Source of the DNA: Bacteroidales bacterium
GTDB lineage: Bacteria > Bacteroidota > Bacteroidia > Bacteroidales > UBA932
NCBI GenBank assembly: GCA_017962235.1
Contig: JAGCVS010000019.1
Coordinates: forward strand, 150,272 to 214,271
Direction: 5' to 3'
DNA: 64,000 nucleotides
Below are positions 16,169-25,400 of the stretch, one piece after another (the first letter of the stretch is position 1; every line of letters begins with the position of its first letter). Under the pieces are notes generated by a model that worked only from the letters and a program-made list of their open reading frames with translations, searched no databases and was not told where the DNA came from. The translations under genes were made by a program, and so were the position numbers.

Positions 16169-17464
16169 GTGACTTACGAAGAAAAAATAGAGAAACTTTT
16201 TGCGCGGACACCGTCGTTCCAGCAGGTGGGGGCTGCGGCCTACAAGCCGGGGCTGGATACGATGGTAGAGTTCGCCGCGCTGCTGGGACATCCGGAGCGC
16301 GGGCTGCGCTGTATCCACATCGCCGGCACCAACGGCAAAGGGAGCGTGAGCTCTTTTCTGGCGGCGGCGCTCAGCTGCGGTGCGGGCAGTTGCGCGGGTG
16401 GCGTCACATCCGGCAGCGGGCAGCGCATAGGTCTCTACACCTCCCCCCACCTCACCGACTTCCGCGAGCGAATAAAAGTCGTCTCCGAGGATGGCTTCGA
16501 GATGATTCCACGCGAGGCTGTGGAGGAGTTTCTGGACACTTACGACGGCTTCATAGAACACCGCCGGCCATCTTTCTTCGAAATCACCACGGCGATGGCT
16601 TTCTGGTATTTCGCCGCCGCAGGCGTGGACCTGGCGGTGATAGAGTGCGGCCTGGGCGGGCGGCTGGATTCCACCAACATCATCAACCCGCTGGTGAGCG
16701 TGGTCACCAACATCGGGCTGGAGCACACATCCTATCTGGGGGACACTCTTCAGAAAATCGCCTTTGAGAAGGCGGGCATCATCAAACCCGGCAGGCCGGT
16801 GGTAATCGGTGAGATTAACTATTCGACCCGGCCGGTTTTCGAGCAGGCGGCAGCAGAGCGCGACTGCGAAATCGTGTTCGCGCCGGAACGGCCGTGCGGG
16901 CTTACTACAGACGGTTTGGACCTACCCGGCGATTATCAGCAGCAGAACATTGCCACTGTGGCGACGGCGCTGGATATTATTGAGACGCATTACGGAATCA
17001 GTGCCGACAATTCCCGCCTGAAGCGGGCGGCTGCCCTCACCGGCCTGCACGGCCGCTGGGAGAAACTCTCCTCGAAGCCCGATATAATCTGCGACATCGG
17101 CCACAACGCCCACGGCCTGCGCCGCGTGTTTGACCAACTGCGCGAAGTGGTGCACAACTATCGTCATGTATACATCATCTTTGGCGTGGTAAGCGACAAA
17201 GACGTGGATGCCATAGCCCCGATGATGATAAAGCCAGACGAGCACGTCTCCTACATCCTTACACAGCCCTCCACCAAGCGCGCCATGCCCGTGGAGCAGC
17301 TGGCGGAAAAGCTCGCCTGCTGCGGCATCACCGGCACCATCACCTCAACCGTGGCGGAAGCCATCACTCTGGCAAAAAAAGAAGCTGCCGCAGAAGATTT
17401 GATCTTCACCGGCGGCAGCAACTTTACTGTGAGCGACCTTATTCTGTCTCGTGCCAGAATTTGA
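16169..17464 (+). CDS. folC: Bifunctional dihydrofolate synthase / folylpolyglutamate synthase
   Basis: Mur-ligase-like enzyme that adds glutamate to dihydropteroate and extends folate polyglutamates; cytoplasmic. The P-loop is GTNGKGSV (residues about 50-57), with YTSPHLTDFRERI, the ECGLGGRLDSTN metal-binding motif, and the C-terminal domain beginning after DYQQQNIATV with HGRWEKL and DIGHNAHGL. 431 residues is the usual length. The start is GTG at 16169; no ATG fits the N-terminal homology. Its last 26 bases overlap the 3' end of the convergent lipoprotein gene. Confidence 0.95.
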   Translation: MTYEEKIEKLFARTPSFQQVGAAAYKPGLDTMVEFAALLGHPERGLRCIHIAGTNGKGSVSSFLAAALSCGAGSCAGGVTSGSGQRIGLYTSPHLTDFRERIKVVSEDGFEMIPREAVEEFLDTYDGFIEHRRPSFFEITTAMAFWYFAAAGVDLAVIECGLGGRLDSTNIINPLVSVVTNIGLEHTSYLGDTLQKIAFEKAGIIKPGRPVVIGEINYSTRPVFEQAAAERDCEIVFAPERPCGLTTDGLDLPGDYQQQNIATVATALDIIETHYGISADNSRLKRAAALTGLHGRWEKLSSKPDIICDIGHNAHGLRRVFDQLREVVHNYRHVYIIFGVVSDKDVDAIAPMMIKPDEHVSYILTQPSTKRAMPVEQLAEKLACCGITGTITSTVAEAITLAKKEAAAEDLIFTGGSNFTVSDLILSRARI

Positions 17465-17900
17465 GTTTCAGCGTCTTGGAACCGCTGGTGAGGGTGATCT
17501 TGTCACTGTTTTCTGTAAGGACAAAGTCCCAGTCGCCGTTCAGGAACTTGTAGTTTCCGTCAATCTTGATGGTGCATGAGGTAGCGCTGTTGTAGGTCAG
17601 TTTGCCCTTCTGGAAATAGTAGATTTCGAGCTTGTCGGGTTCACCGCCCCACTTGTCGCCCATAATCTGCACCTGGCAGTCAACTTTGTCGCCTTTCTTG
17701 CCGGCCCATTTGGACTTGGCCACGATGAATGCGGTAAAATTGCTGCTTGCATCGGAATCGCCAAGATCAATCTGGCCGTCGCTGCTGTATGAGTAGCCCT
17801 TGATGGTGGGGGACACTTTCATCATGTCATCTATCATGCCGTCCAAATTGCAGGAAAAAAGCAGCGGCAGAAACGCCATCAGTACTAAAAGTTTCTTCAT
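17439..17900 (-). CDS. Small lipoprotein of unknown function
   Basis: 153 residues with lipoprotein signal MKKLLVLMAFLPLLFSC (Cys17). The mature part is rich in Asp, Lys, Thr and Trp, with short beta strands (CQVQIMGDKW, KLTYNSATSCTIKIDG, KITLTSGSKTLKLKFW), suggesting a beta-sandwich or lipocalin-like fold. No family recognised. It has its own promoter (17926-17933) and ends inside the folC 3' end by a 26-base tail-to-tail overlap. Confidence 0.75.
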   Translation of the reverse strand: MKKLLVLMAFLPLLFSCNLDGMIDDMMKVSPTIKGYSYSSDGQIDLGDSDASSNFTAFIVAKSKWAGKKGDKVDCQVQIMGDKWGGEPDKLEIYYFQKGKLTYNSATSCTIKIDGNYKFLNGDWDFVLTENSDKITLTSGSKTLKLKFWHETE

Positions 17901-17925
17901 GTCGGTTGTAATTAATTGTTTACCA

Positions 17926-17933
17926 CAAATTTA
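17926..17933 (-). promoter_or_regulatory. -7 box (TAAATTTG) of the small lipoprotein gene
   Basis: Exact TAnnTTTG match 25 bases before the ATG at 17900. Confidence 0.65.
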
Positions 17934-17957
17934 GAAAAAGAACCGGACTAATGCAAA

Positions 17958-18617
17958 CTATTCAAAAACCAGCTCGCCAAAGTATTCGGGACGGTGGTAA
18001 TCGGGATTCTCGCAGCCCACGGGGCTCCAGGTGACATAGTGGGGTACCGGCATATCGTCGCCGCACTTGTAGAAGTTGGCGAGTTTCACGCGGCCGGAAA
18101 CTTCCGCGCCTTTGATGCCGTAAATCTCAAACGGGATGGCCATGGTCAGGGTCCAGCAGCAGCGCCCTTTCTCCTTTACCACGCTCTTGGAGCCCAGCGA
18201 CGCCACCCTGCGGATGCGGCTTATCACGGAATCGTCAAAGTTGTGACGGTGGTTGCGGTCCGGCCCGCAGGCAAAGGTGCCGTGCCCGATGCAGGTCATC
18301 TCAATGTTGTAGTAGTCGGGCTTGGTCAAATCGGGAATCATGAAGAACTCCACGCACGAGTCTTTCCAGGGCTCCGATTTGTAGTCATACTCAAAGGTGC
18401 CGCGCACTCCGCGCTCTATAACCTTGAACTGCAAGAAGATTTCATCGCCGTTATGGGCAATCTTGAAGCTTACGCGGGGTTTGTAAGGATACGCCGGCCA
18501 GTTTAAGCAGTCCACGGCGTGGGAAGCCACGCTGCGGCGTTTGAAATACTTTAACACATCTTCCATTTTCGCCCCTTTGGGGAGAGAATTCTTAACGACT
18601 TTGAGTGACTTTGACAT
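17958..18617 (-). CDS. Carbohydrate-binding family 9-like protein
   Basis: 219 residues from the ATG at 18617 (a TTG four codons upstream is less likely). The pattern SFKIAHNGDEIFLQFKVIE, PWKDSCVEFFM, YYNIEMTCIG and the C-terminal YVTWSPVGCENPDYHRPEYFGELVF is that of the CBM9-like/DOMON beta-sandwich family often annotated in Bacteroidota. There is no signal peptide or membrane segment, so the protein looks cytoplasmic, which is odd for a sugar-binding module. No catalytic domain is attached. It is divergent from ppdK. Confidence 0.75.
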   Translation of the reverse strand: MSKSLKVVKNSLPKGAKMEDVLKYFKRRSVASHAVDCLNWPAYPYKPRVSFKIAHNGDEIFLQFKVIERGVRGTFEYDYKSEPWKDSCVEFFMIPDLTKPDYYNIEMTCIGHGTFACGPDRNHRHNFDDSVISRIRRVASLGSKSVVKEKGRCCWTLTMAIPFEIYGIKGAEVSGRVKLANFYKCGDDMPVPHYVTWSPVGCENPDYHRPEYFGELVFE

Positions 18618-18636
18618 ATTTTCTGACAATTATTAT

Positions 18637-18644
18637 TATTTTTG
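18637..18644 (+). promoter_or_regulatory. -7 box (TATTTTTG) of the ppdK promoter
   Basis: Exact TAnnTTTG match, giving an A/T-rich leader of about 45 bases before the ppdK ATG at 18697. Confidence 0.65.
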
Positions 18645-18696
18645 CGAGATTTATTGCACGAAAGTAATAACTAATAAATATTTAATCAAAGTTTTT

Positions 18697-21414
18697 ATGG
18701 CAAAAAGAGTTTATCGTTTTGGCGGCAAGAGCGCAGAAGGCAACGGCAAGATGCGCGAATTGCTGGGCGGCAAAGGTGCTAACCTTGCCGAGATGTGTCT
18801 GCTGGGAATGCCCGTTCCCGCCGGCTTTACTATCACCACCGAGTGCTGCACCGAGTACTTCAACCTGGGCGGTCAGTTCCCCGCAGAGCTTGAGGCAGAG
18901 GTTAACGCAGCTCTCGAGGCAACCGAGGCTGTAATGGGTCGCAAATTCGGCGACGCTAAGGATCCCCTGCTGGTATCCTGCCGTTCCGGCGCCCGCAGCT
19001 CCATGCCCGGCATGATGGAGACCGTGCTCAACATCGGTCTCTGCAGCGAAACCATCCCCGGCCTTATCGCCAAGACCAAGAACCCCCGTTTCGTATATGA
19101 TGCATACCGTCGCCTTATCATGATGTACTCCGACGTAGTTATGGAGAAGGCAGAGGGCATCGAGCCCGAAGACGGCAAGGGCATCCGCGTCCAGCTGGAC
19201 AACATGATGGCCGAGGTTAAGGAGAAGAAGGGTTACAAGCTTGACACCGAGCTTACTGAAGAAGACCTCATCGCTCTTTGCGACGCTTTCAAGAAGCGCG
19301 TAAAAGAGGTTCTGGGCAAAGAGTTCCCCGATGATGCACGCGCTCAGCTCTGGGGCGGCATCGGCGCCGTGTTCAAATCATGGAACGGCAAGCGCGCCAT
19401 CGCTTACCGCCGCATCGAGGGTATCCCCGATGATTGGGGCACAGCTGTGACCGTAATGTCCATGGTATTCGGTAACATGGGTGAGACTTCCGCTACCGGC
19501 GTTGCATTCAGCCGCAACCCCGCTACCGGTGACAACAAGTTCTACGGCGAGTGGCTCATCAACGCACAGGGCGAGGACGTGGTTGCAGGTATCCGCACCC
19601 CCAACCCCCTGAACGAGGCCACCAAGACTGAGCACAACAAGAACCTCACTTCCCTGGAGAAGGCAATGCCCGCTGTTTACAAAGAGCTGGACACCATCCG
19701 TCAGAACCTCGAGAAGCACTACAACGATATGCAGGACATCGAGTTCACCATCCAGGAAGGCAAGCTCTGGATGCTTCAGTGCCGCATTGGCAAACGCACC
19801 GGTATCGCTGCCCTGAATATGGCTATGGATATGCTGGACGAAGGCCTTATCGATGAGAAGACCGCTGTTATGCGCGTAAGCCCCACTCAGCTCGACGAGC
19901 TCCTGCACCCCGTGCTTGACCCCGCTGCAGAGAAGAAGGCAACCGTTATCGCTAAGGGTCTGCCCGCAGGCCCCGGCGGTGCAGTAGGTAAGATCGTCTT
20001 CACCAGCGCAAAGGCTGTTGAGGCTGCTGCAAAGAAAGAGAAAGCCATTCTGGTTCGCGACGAGACCAATCCTGAGGACGTTGAAGGTATGCGCGCTGCC
20101 GACGGTCTGCTCACCGCACGCGGCGGTATGACCAGCCACGCTGCACTGGTTGCACGCGGATGGGGCAAGTGCTGCATCGTAGGTTGCGACGCCGTTAAGT
20201 TTGAAGAACAGGCAGACGGCACCCGCAAGCTCTTCATCGCAGGCAAGGAATATCAGGAAGGCGACATCTTCTCACTGAACGGCAGCAAGGGCTACGTTTA
20301 CGCAGAGAAGGTGGGCACCATGGACGCAAGCGAGAATCCCCGCTTTGTGAAGTTCATGAGCCTCGTTGACAAATATCGCAAGCTTGGTGTACGCACCAAC
20401 GCAGATAACCCCGACGATGCCGCTAAGGCAATCGAGTTCGGCGCAGAGGGTATCGGCCTGTTCCGTATAGAGCACATGTTTTACGGCAAGAACAGTGAGG
20501 CTCCCCTTGCAAAACTCCGCAAGGTGATCCACACCGCTACCGCAGAAGAGCGTCTGCAGGCAATCAAGGAGCTGGAGCCTTTCGTAAAGGAGGCTACCAA
20601 GGCTACCATGAAGGTGATGAACGGCAAGCCCGTTACCTTCCGTCTGCTTGACCCGCCTTTGCATGAGTTCGTTCCCCAGACCCTGGACAAGCAGGAAGAG
20701 CTGGCAGCCGAGCTGCACATCTCTGTAGAGGAGATTCGTAAGCGTGGTGAGGCTCTGCACGAGGTGAACCCCATGATGGGTCACCGCGGCGTACGTCTGG
20801 GTATCAGCTACCCCAGCCTTTCCGAGATGCAGTTCCGCGCTATCTTCGAGGCAGCCGGCGAGCTTTACGCAGAGGGCTTCAACCCCCGTCCGGAGATCAT
20901 GATCCCCGTTACCGTATCCGTGAACGAGCTTAACTTCCAGAAGCGTATCTGCGACCGCGTACACAAAGAGGTCGAGGAGAAGTTTGACATGGACATCCCG
21001 TTCCTGTTCGGTACTATGATCGAGATTCCGCGCGCAGCAATCCTTGCAGACCGCATGGCACGCACCGCACAGTTCTTCAGCTTTGGTACCAACGACCTTA
21101 CCCAGATGACCTACGGCTTCAGCCGCGACGACATCGGCAGCTTCATGAAGGACTATCTGGACAACAAGATCCTCCCGTTTGACCCGTTCCAGAGCATCGA
21201 TACCGAGTCTGTCGGCAAGCTCATCGAGGTCGGCGTGAAGGGCGGCCGTTCCACCCGCGAGAACCTCAAGGTGGGTATCTGCGGCGAGCACGGCGGTGAC
21301 CCCGCATCCGTAGAATTCTGCCACAAGATTGGCATGAACTACGTTTCCTGCTCACCGTTCCGCGTTCCTATCGCACGCCTCGCAGCAGCTCAGGCAGCAA
21401 TCAAGAATGCGTAA
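18697..21414 (+). CDS. ppdK: Pyruvate, phosphate dikinase
   Basis: Interconverts pyruvate + ATP + Pi and PEP + AMP + PPi, an important glycolytic or gluconeogenic valve in Bacteroidota. 905 residues. N-terminal ATP-grasp domain with LLGGKGANLAEM, the central phospho-histidine domain with His481 in GGMTSHAALVARGWGK, and the C-terminal TIM barrel with the catalytic Cys862 in GICGEHGGDP. The frame stays open 52 codons upstream but that stretch overlaps the CBM9-like gene and its promoter; ATG at 18697 gives the family N-terminus MAKRVYRFG. Codons are strongly biased, consistent with high expression. A strong terminator follows. Confidence 0.97.
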   Translation: MAKRVYRFGGKSAEGNGKMRELLGGKGANLAEMCLLGMPVPAGFTITTECCTEYFNLGGQFPAELEAEVNAALEATEAVMGRKFGDAKDPLLVSCRSGARSSMPGMMETVLNIGLCSETIPGLIAKTKNPRFVYDAYRRLIMMYSDVVMEKAEGIEPEDGKGIRVQLDNMMAEVKEKKGYKLDTELTEEDLIALCDAFKKRVKEVLGKEFPDDARAQLWGGIGAVFKSWNGKRAIAYRRIEGIPDDWGTAVTVMSMVFGNMGETSATGVAFSRNPATGDNKFYGEWLINAQGEDVVAGIRTPNPLNEATKTEHNKNLTSLEKAMPAVYKELDTIRQNLEKHYNDMQDIEFTIQEGKLWMLQCRIGKRTGIAALNMAMDMLDEGLIDEKTAVMRVSPTQLDELLHPVLDPAAEKKATVIAKGLPAGPGGAVGKIVFTSAKAVEAAAKKEKAILVRDETNPEDVEGMRAADGLLTARGGMTSHAALVARGWGKCCIVGCDAVKFEEQADGTRKLFIAGKEYQEGDIFSLNGSKGYVYAEKVGTMDASENPRFVKFMSLVDKYRKLGVRTNADNPDDAAKAIEFGAEGIGLFRIEHMFYGKNSEAPLAKLRKVIHTATAEERLQAIKELEPFVKEATKATMKVMNGKPVTFRLLDPPLHEFVPQTLDKQEELAAELHISVEEIRKRGEALHEVNPMMGHRGVRLGISYPSLSEMQFRAIFEAAGELYAEGFNPRPEIMIPVTVSVNELNFQKRICDRVHKEVEEKFDMDIPFLFGTMIEIPRAAILADRMARTAQFFSFGTNDLTQMTYGFSRDDIGSFMKDYLDNKILPFDPFQSIDTESVGKLIEVGVKGGRSTRENLKVGICGEHGGDPASVEFCHKIGMNYVSCSPFRVPIARLAAAQAAIKNA

Positions 21415-21437
21415 TCTACATTCAAACCTATGATAAT

Positions 21438-21472
21438 GCAGGGACCGGCGACTGTCCGGTCTCTGCTTTTTT
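21438..21472 (+). terminator. Intrinsic terminator after ppdK
   Basis: An 11-base-pair stem (GCAGGGACCGG with CCGGTCTCTGC, one G-U pair), seven-base loop and six T residues. The U-tract ends only 8 bases before the DUF368 start codon, leaving no space for a promoter in between. Confidence 0.85.
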
Positions 21473-21480
21473 AAAAACAA

Positions 21481-22380
21481 ATGCGCAATTTCGTATCGTA
21501 TATCGTCGTAGCGATTAAAGGCGCTCTTATGGGGGCGGCCAACGTAGTGCCGGGGGTGAGCGGCGGCACCATCGCCCTGCTTACCGGCATCTATCAGGAA
21601 CTCATCGAATCCATCAAGGCTGTGGGCAGCAAGAGCCTGGGACTGCTGTTCCGCGGCAAGTTCAAAGAGTTCTGGAAGGCCGTGAACGGCAACTTCCTGC
21701 TGGCGGTGGCCATCGGCATAGTGGTGAGCATCTTCTCCCTGGCCAAGGTGATGTCTTACCTGCTGGAGCACTTCCCCATCCAGACCTGGGCCTTCTTCTT
21801 TGGCCTGGTGCTGGTATCCACGGTGTATATGATACGCGAACTCAAAGACCGCAAGCTGAGCCAGTGGCTGGCACTCATCGTGGGTGCGGCGTGTGGCGTG
21901 GCGCTGTGCCTGGTATCCCCCAGCCACACCAGCGACAGCATGCTTTTCATATTCATCTGCGGCGCGATTGCGATGTGCACGATGATTCTCCCCGGCATCT
22001 CCGGCAGCTTCATACTTGTGCTGCTGGGCAAATACGCCTTCATGATGGACGCCGTGGGTAACCTCAACATCCCGGTGCTGGTGGTGTTCACCATAGGCGC
22101 GATTCTGGGCATACTGGCCTTCTCCCACGCTTTCTCCTGGCTCCTTAAAAAAGCCTACAACGGCACCATGATGTTCCTGGCGGGCTTGATGCTGGGCAGC
22201 CTTGTGAAGGTTTGGCCGTGGAAGATCCTGCTTGAGAGCGGAGTGGACCGCCCCATCCTCCCCAACCAGTTTGCAGGCGAACCTCACCTTGCCGGAGCCA
22301 TAATCTGGGCTCTAATCGGCGGGGCGCTGATAGTGGCAATAGAGGCCACTGCCGCCGCTGTGAAGAAGAAATCCGAATAA
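21481..22380 (+). CDS. DUF368 membrane protein, probable polyprenyl-phosphate transporter
   Basis: 299 residues with about eight to nine TM segments. The internal repeat signature is clear: GALMGAANVVPGVSGGTIALLTGIY in the first half and CTMILPGISGSFILVLLGKY in the second, the two re-entrant hairpins of the DUF368 family. Members (PopT) have been linked to recycling of undecaprenyl phosphate across the inner membrane, the lipid carrier for cell-wall and O-antigen synthesis. The ATG lies 8 bases after the ppdK terminator, so expression presumably depends on read-through from ppdK. Specificity is inferred from family only. Confidence 0.9.
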   Translation: MRNFVSYIVVAIKGALMGAANVVPGVSGGTIALLTGIYQELIESIKAVGSKSLGLLFRGKFKEFWKAVNGNFLLAVAIGIVVSIFSLAKVMSYLLEHFPIQTWAFFFGLVLVSTVYMIRELKDRKLSQWLALIVGAACGVALCLVSPSHTSDSMLFIFICGAIAMCTMILPGISGSFILVLLGKYAFMMDAVGNLNIPVLVVFTIGAILGILAFSHAFSWLLKKAYNGTMMFLAGLMLGSLVKVWPWKILLESGVDRPILPNQFAGEPHLAGAIIWALIGGALIVAIEATAAAVKKKSE

Positions 22381-22399
22381 TATTCTTATTGCATTATTA

Positions 22400-22450
22400 G
22401 TGAGTATTCCGTAACTTAGCAGTTACGGTCTAGAATCATTTTATACTCAC
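22400..22450 (+). promoter_or_regulatory. Nested inverted repeat in front of the BIG2 lipoprotein gene
   Basis: Two perfect 8-base dyads are nested: outer GTGAGTAT (22400-22407) with ATACTCAC (22443-22450), inner CCGTAACT (22409-22416) with AGTTACGG (22421-22428) around a TAGC loop. The outer arm ends 6 bases before the ATG at 22457. No T-tract follows the inner hairpin. It could be an operator, an mRNA structure covering the start region, or a weak terminator of the DUF368 transcript. A loose -7 match (TAACTTAG) lies inside it. Confidence 0.5.
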
Positions 22451-22456
22451 ATAACC

Positions 22457-25400
22457 ATGTTCAAGAAGTACTTACTTATCCTGGCGGTCCTTGCCGTATC
22501 GGTAATCGCCTGCGAAGAGCCGGAAGAGGTCATTCCGGATATCCAGATTGCAGAAGAGAGCGCAGCCGCCTTCTCTGAAGGCATCTCGTTTGGCGAATAC
22601 ACCGGCACAGAACCTCAGACTTCAAAAGTGACCTTCACCGCCACAGATGCGTGGAGCGCCACCATTGCAGAGACCAAAGCCCCCGGCTGGATAACCGTAG
22701 AGCCCTCCAGCGGCGAGGCGGGCAAAGTGGAAATGACGATTTCCGCCCAGCCCAACAAGGGAGAAGAGCCCCGCAAAGCCGATATCACCATCAAGTGCGG
22801 CACTGTGTCCAAGACCATAACCGTTACCCAGGCCGGCAACCCTCCGGCAGTTATCGAGGTGAAACAGGTCACTTTGGATAAGGAAGAAATCTCTCTGGTA
22901 GAGGGCGAAGAGTTCACCCTCACCGCCACCGTAGAGCCGGGCGACGCCACAGACAAGACTGTAACCTGGAGCAGTTCCAACAATGAGGTCGCTTCTGTAG
23001 GCGAAGCCGGCAAGGTCACCGCCATGAAAGAGGGCGAGGCAGAAATAACCGCCGCTGCCGGCGATGTCAAGGCAACCTGCAAGGTGACAGTTACCAAGAA
23101 ATATATCGTTGTAGAATCCATCGTGCTGGACAAGCCGGAACTGAGTCTCATAAAGGGCGAGAGCGCCACCCTTACAGCAACCGTGAGCCCCGCCGACGCC
23201 ACCAACCCTGCAGTGAGCTGGATCAGTTCCGATGAGACTGTGGCAAGCGTGAAAGACGGCGTGGTAACCGCCCTCAAGAGCGGCACCGCCACCATCACCG
23301 CCACCGCAGAGAACCAGAACGCCACCTGCGTGGTGACCGTTACCAATCCGGCCACCGGCATAACGCTGGACCATAACGACCTGTTCCTCACAGAAGGGGA
23401 ATCGGCAGTTCTGACCGTCACCATAACGCCTGCAGACGCAGACGAACAGACCGTTACGTGGAAGTCTTCCGACCCCAATGTGGCAACCGTAGATGAAAAC
23501 GGCAAGGTGACCGCAAAGGCAGAGGGTTCTGCAACCATAACTGCAACCTGCGGCGACTTGGTTGCAAACTGCCAGGTAACCGTAGACAAGCTGATTGTTC
23601 CCGTGGAGTCCGTATCCCTGAATAAGACAGATCTTAACCTTACTGAGGGCGAATCCTTTGACCTTGTTGCAACCGTGAACCCTGAGATTGCAACCGACAA
23701 GACCGTGTCCTGGAAGTCTTCCAACGATAAGGTGGCTGAGGTGGATGCAAACGGTAAGGTTACCGCAAAACAGGCCGGTGAGGCATTCATCACCGCCAAG
23801 GCGGGCGAGAAGAGCGCCGTCTGCAAGGTTACCGTTGCCAAACTGGTAATCCCAGTAGAATCCGTCTCCCTGAACAAGACAGTGCTTGACCTCACGGAAG
23901 GCGATACCTTTGACCTTGTTGCAACGATAGCTCCCGACAACGCTACCGACAAGAGCGTGACATGGGACACTTCCAACAAAGAAATAGCCATCGTGGATGT
24001 AAACGGCAAGGTTACCGCAATGGCGCCCGGCACCGCCACCATCACCGCCAGGGCCGGCGACAAGCATGCTACCTGCACGGTGTCCGTTGCCAAGCTGATA
24101 ATCCCGTTGATGTCGCTTTCGCTCAACGCCTCTACGCTGACCCTTGCAGAAGGTGACACATACGTTCTGGTTCCCACCTTCAACCCCACCAATGCAACCG
24201 ACCAGAACGTTTCCTGGACATCCTCCAACGGGAATGTAGCAACCGTGGATGCAAACGGCAAGGTAACCGCCAAGGCTGCCGGGCAGGCCACCATCACCGC
24301 CAAGGTGGGCGATGTAACTGCAACCTGTGCCGTCACCGTGCAGCAGAATGTGGTTGCGGTGACATCTGTTACCCTTGACAAATCGCAGCTGAACCTCAAG
24401 GAGGGCGAGATTGCTACCCTGTTCGCAACCGTCAAACCCGACAACGCCACCAACAAGACCGTCACCTGGGTTTCATCCGACTCCGGCGTAGTTACTGTTG
24501 ATGCAAACGGAAAGGTAACGGCAGTATCGGCAGGTCAGGCCACCATCACCGCAACCGCCGGAAACGCCTCTGCAACCTGCGCAGTCACCGTCCAGCCCAA
24601 TGTGATTGCGGTAACATCCGTTACTCTTGACAAGAACAAAGTAGAAATAGAAGTTGGAGCCGATGTCACTCTGGTGGCAACCGTGAACCCTTCAAACGCA
24701 ACCGACAAGAGCGTCACATGGACAACTGACAACCCCAAGGTGGCTTCTGTGGACGCCAACGGCAAGGTGACCGGAGTCTCCGAAGGACAGGCTACAATTT
24801 CTGCCAAGGCGGGCGATTATTCCGCCGCATGTACTGTCACTGTTGTCAAGGGTGCAGTCAAAGTCACCTCCGTCACAATAGATAAAGACCAGATTGAACT
24901 GGGGATCAACCAGACCTACCAGCTGAGCGCCACCGTGCTCCCCGACAATGCAGACGACAAGACTGTCACCTGGAGCAGTTCGGACGAATCCATAGCCACG
25001 GTAACGGAAACCGACAGTTACGGTGGCGGCGGCACTGTGATACTTGGCGGTCTGGTAACCGGCAAGAAAGCGGGCCAAGCGACCATTACCGCAACTGCGG
25101 GGGGTAAGCAGGCAACCTGTACGGTATCGGTCAACGGCAATATCATAGCCGTGGCTTCAATCTCGCTGGACAAGCAGGAGGTTAATCTTCAGGTGGGTGG
25201 AACCCAGCAGCTTACAGCCACTGTATTGCCGGATAACGCTACAGACAAGAAAGTCACCTGGGCCAGCCTCAACACCAATATCGCCACTGTTCAGAACGGC
25301 CTGATAACCGGTGTGGCCGTGGGTGAAACCTATGTTACGGCAACAGCCGGAGACAAACAGGCCTATTGCTTTGTGAAGGTAGAGCAGTCTACTGCACCCG

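Noticed and set aside
13345..16767. A long open frame of about 1140 codons on the plus strand opposite purL
   Set aside because: It is antisense to a full-length, motif-rich purL and its translation has no recognisable domain and biased His/Gly/Val-rich composition typical of mirror frames in GC-rich genes.
20272..21324. Open frame of 350 codons antisense to ppdK
   Set aside because: Shadow of a strongly biased, well-conserved coding sequence; no promoter or domain.
22400..22450. Inverted repeats considered as the borders of an invertible phase-variable promoter
   Set aside because: The arms are only 8 bases and 35 bases apart, much shorter than known invertible promoters in Bacteroides, and no invertase gene is near.
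22615..24465. Open frame of about 616 codons on the minus strand inside the BIG2 gene
   Set aside because: It is the mirror of the repeated BIG2 coding sequence and merely reflects its periodicity; no start context or domain.
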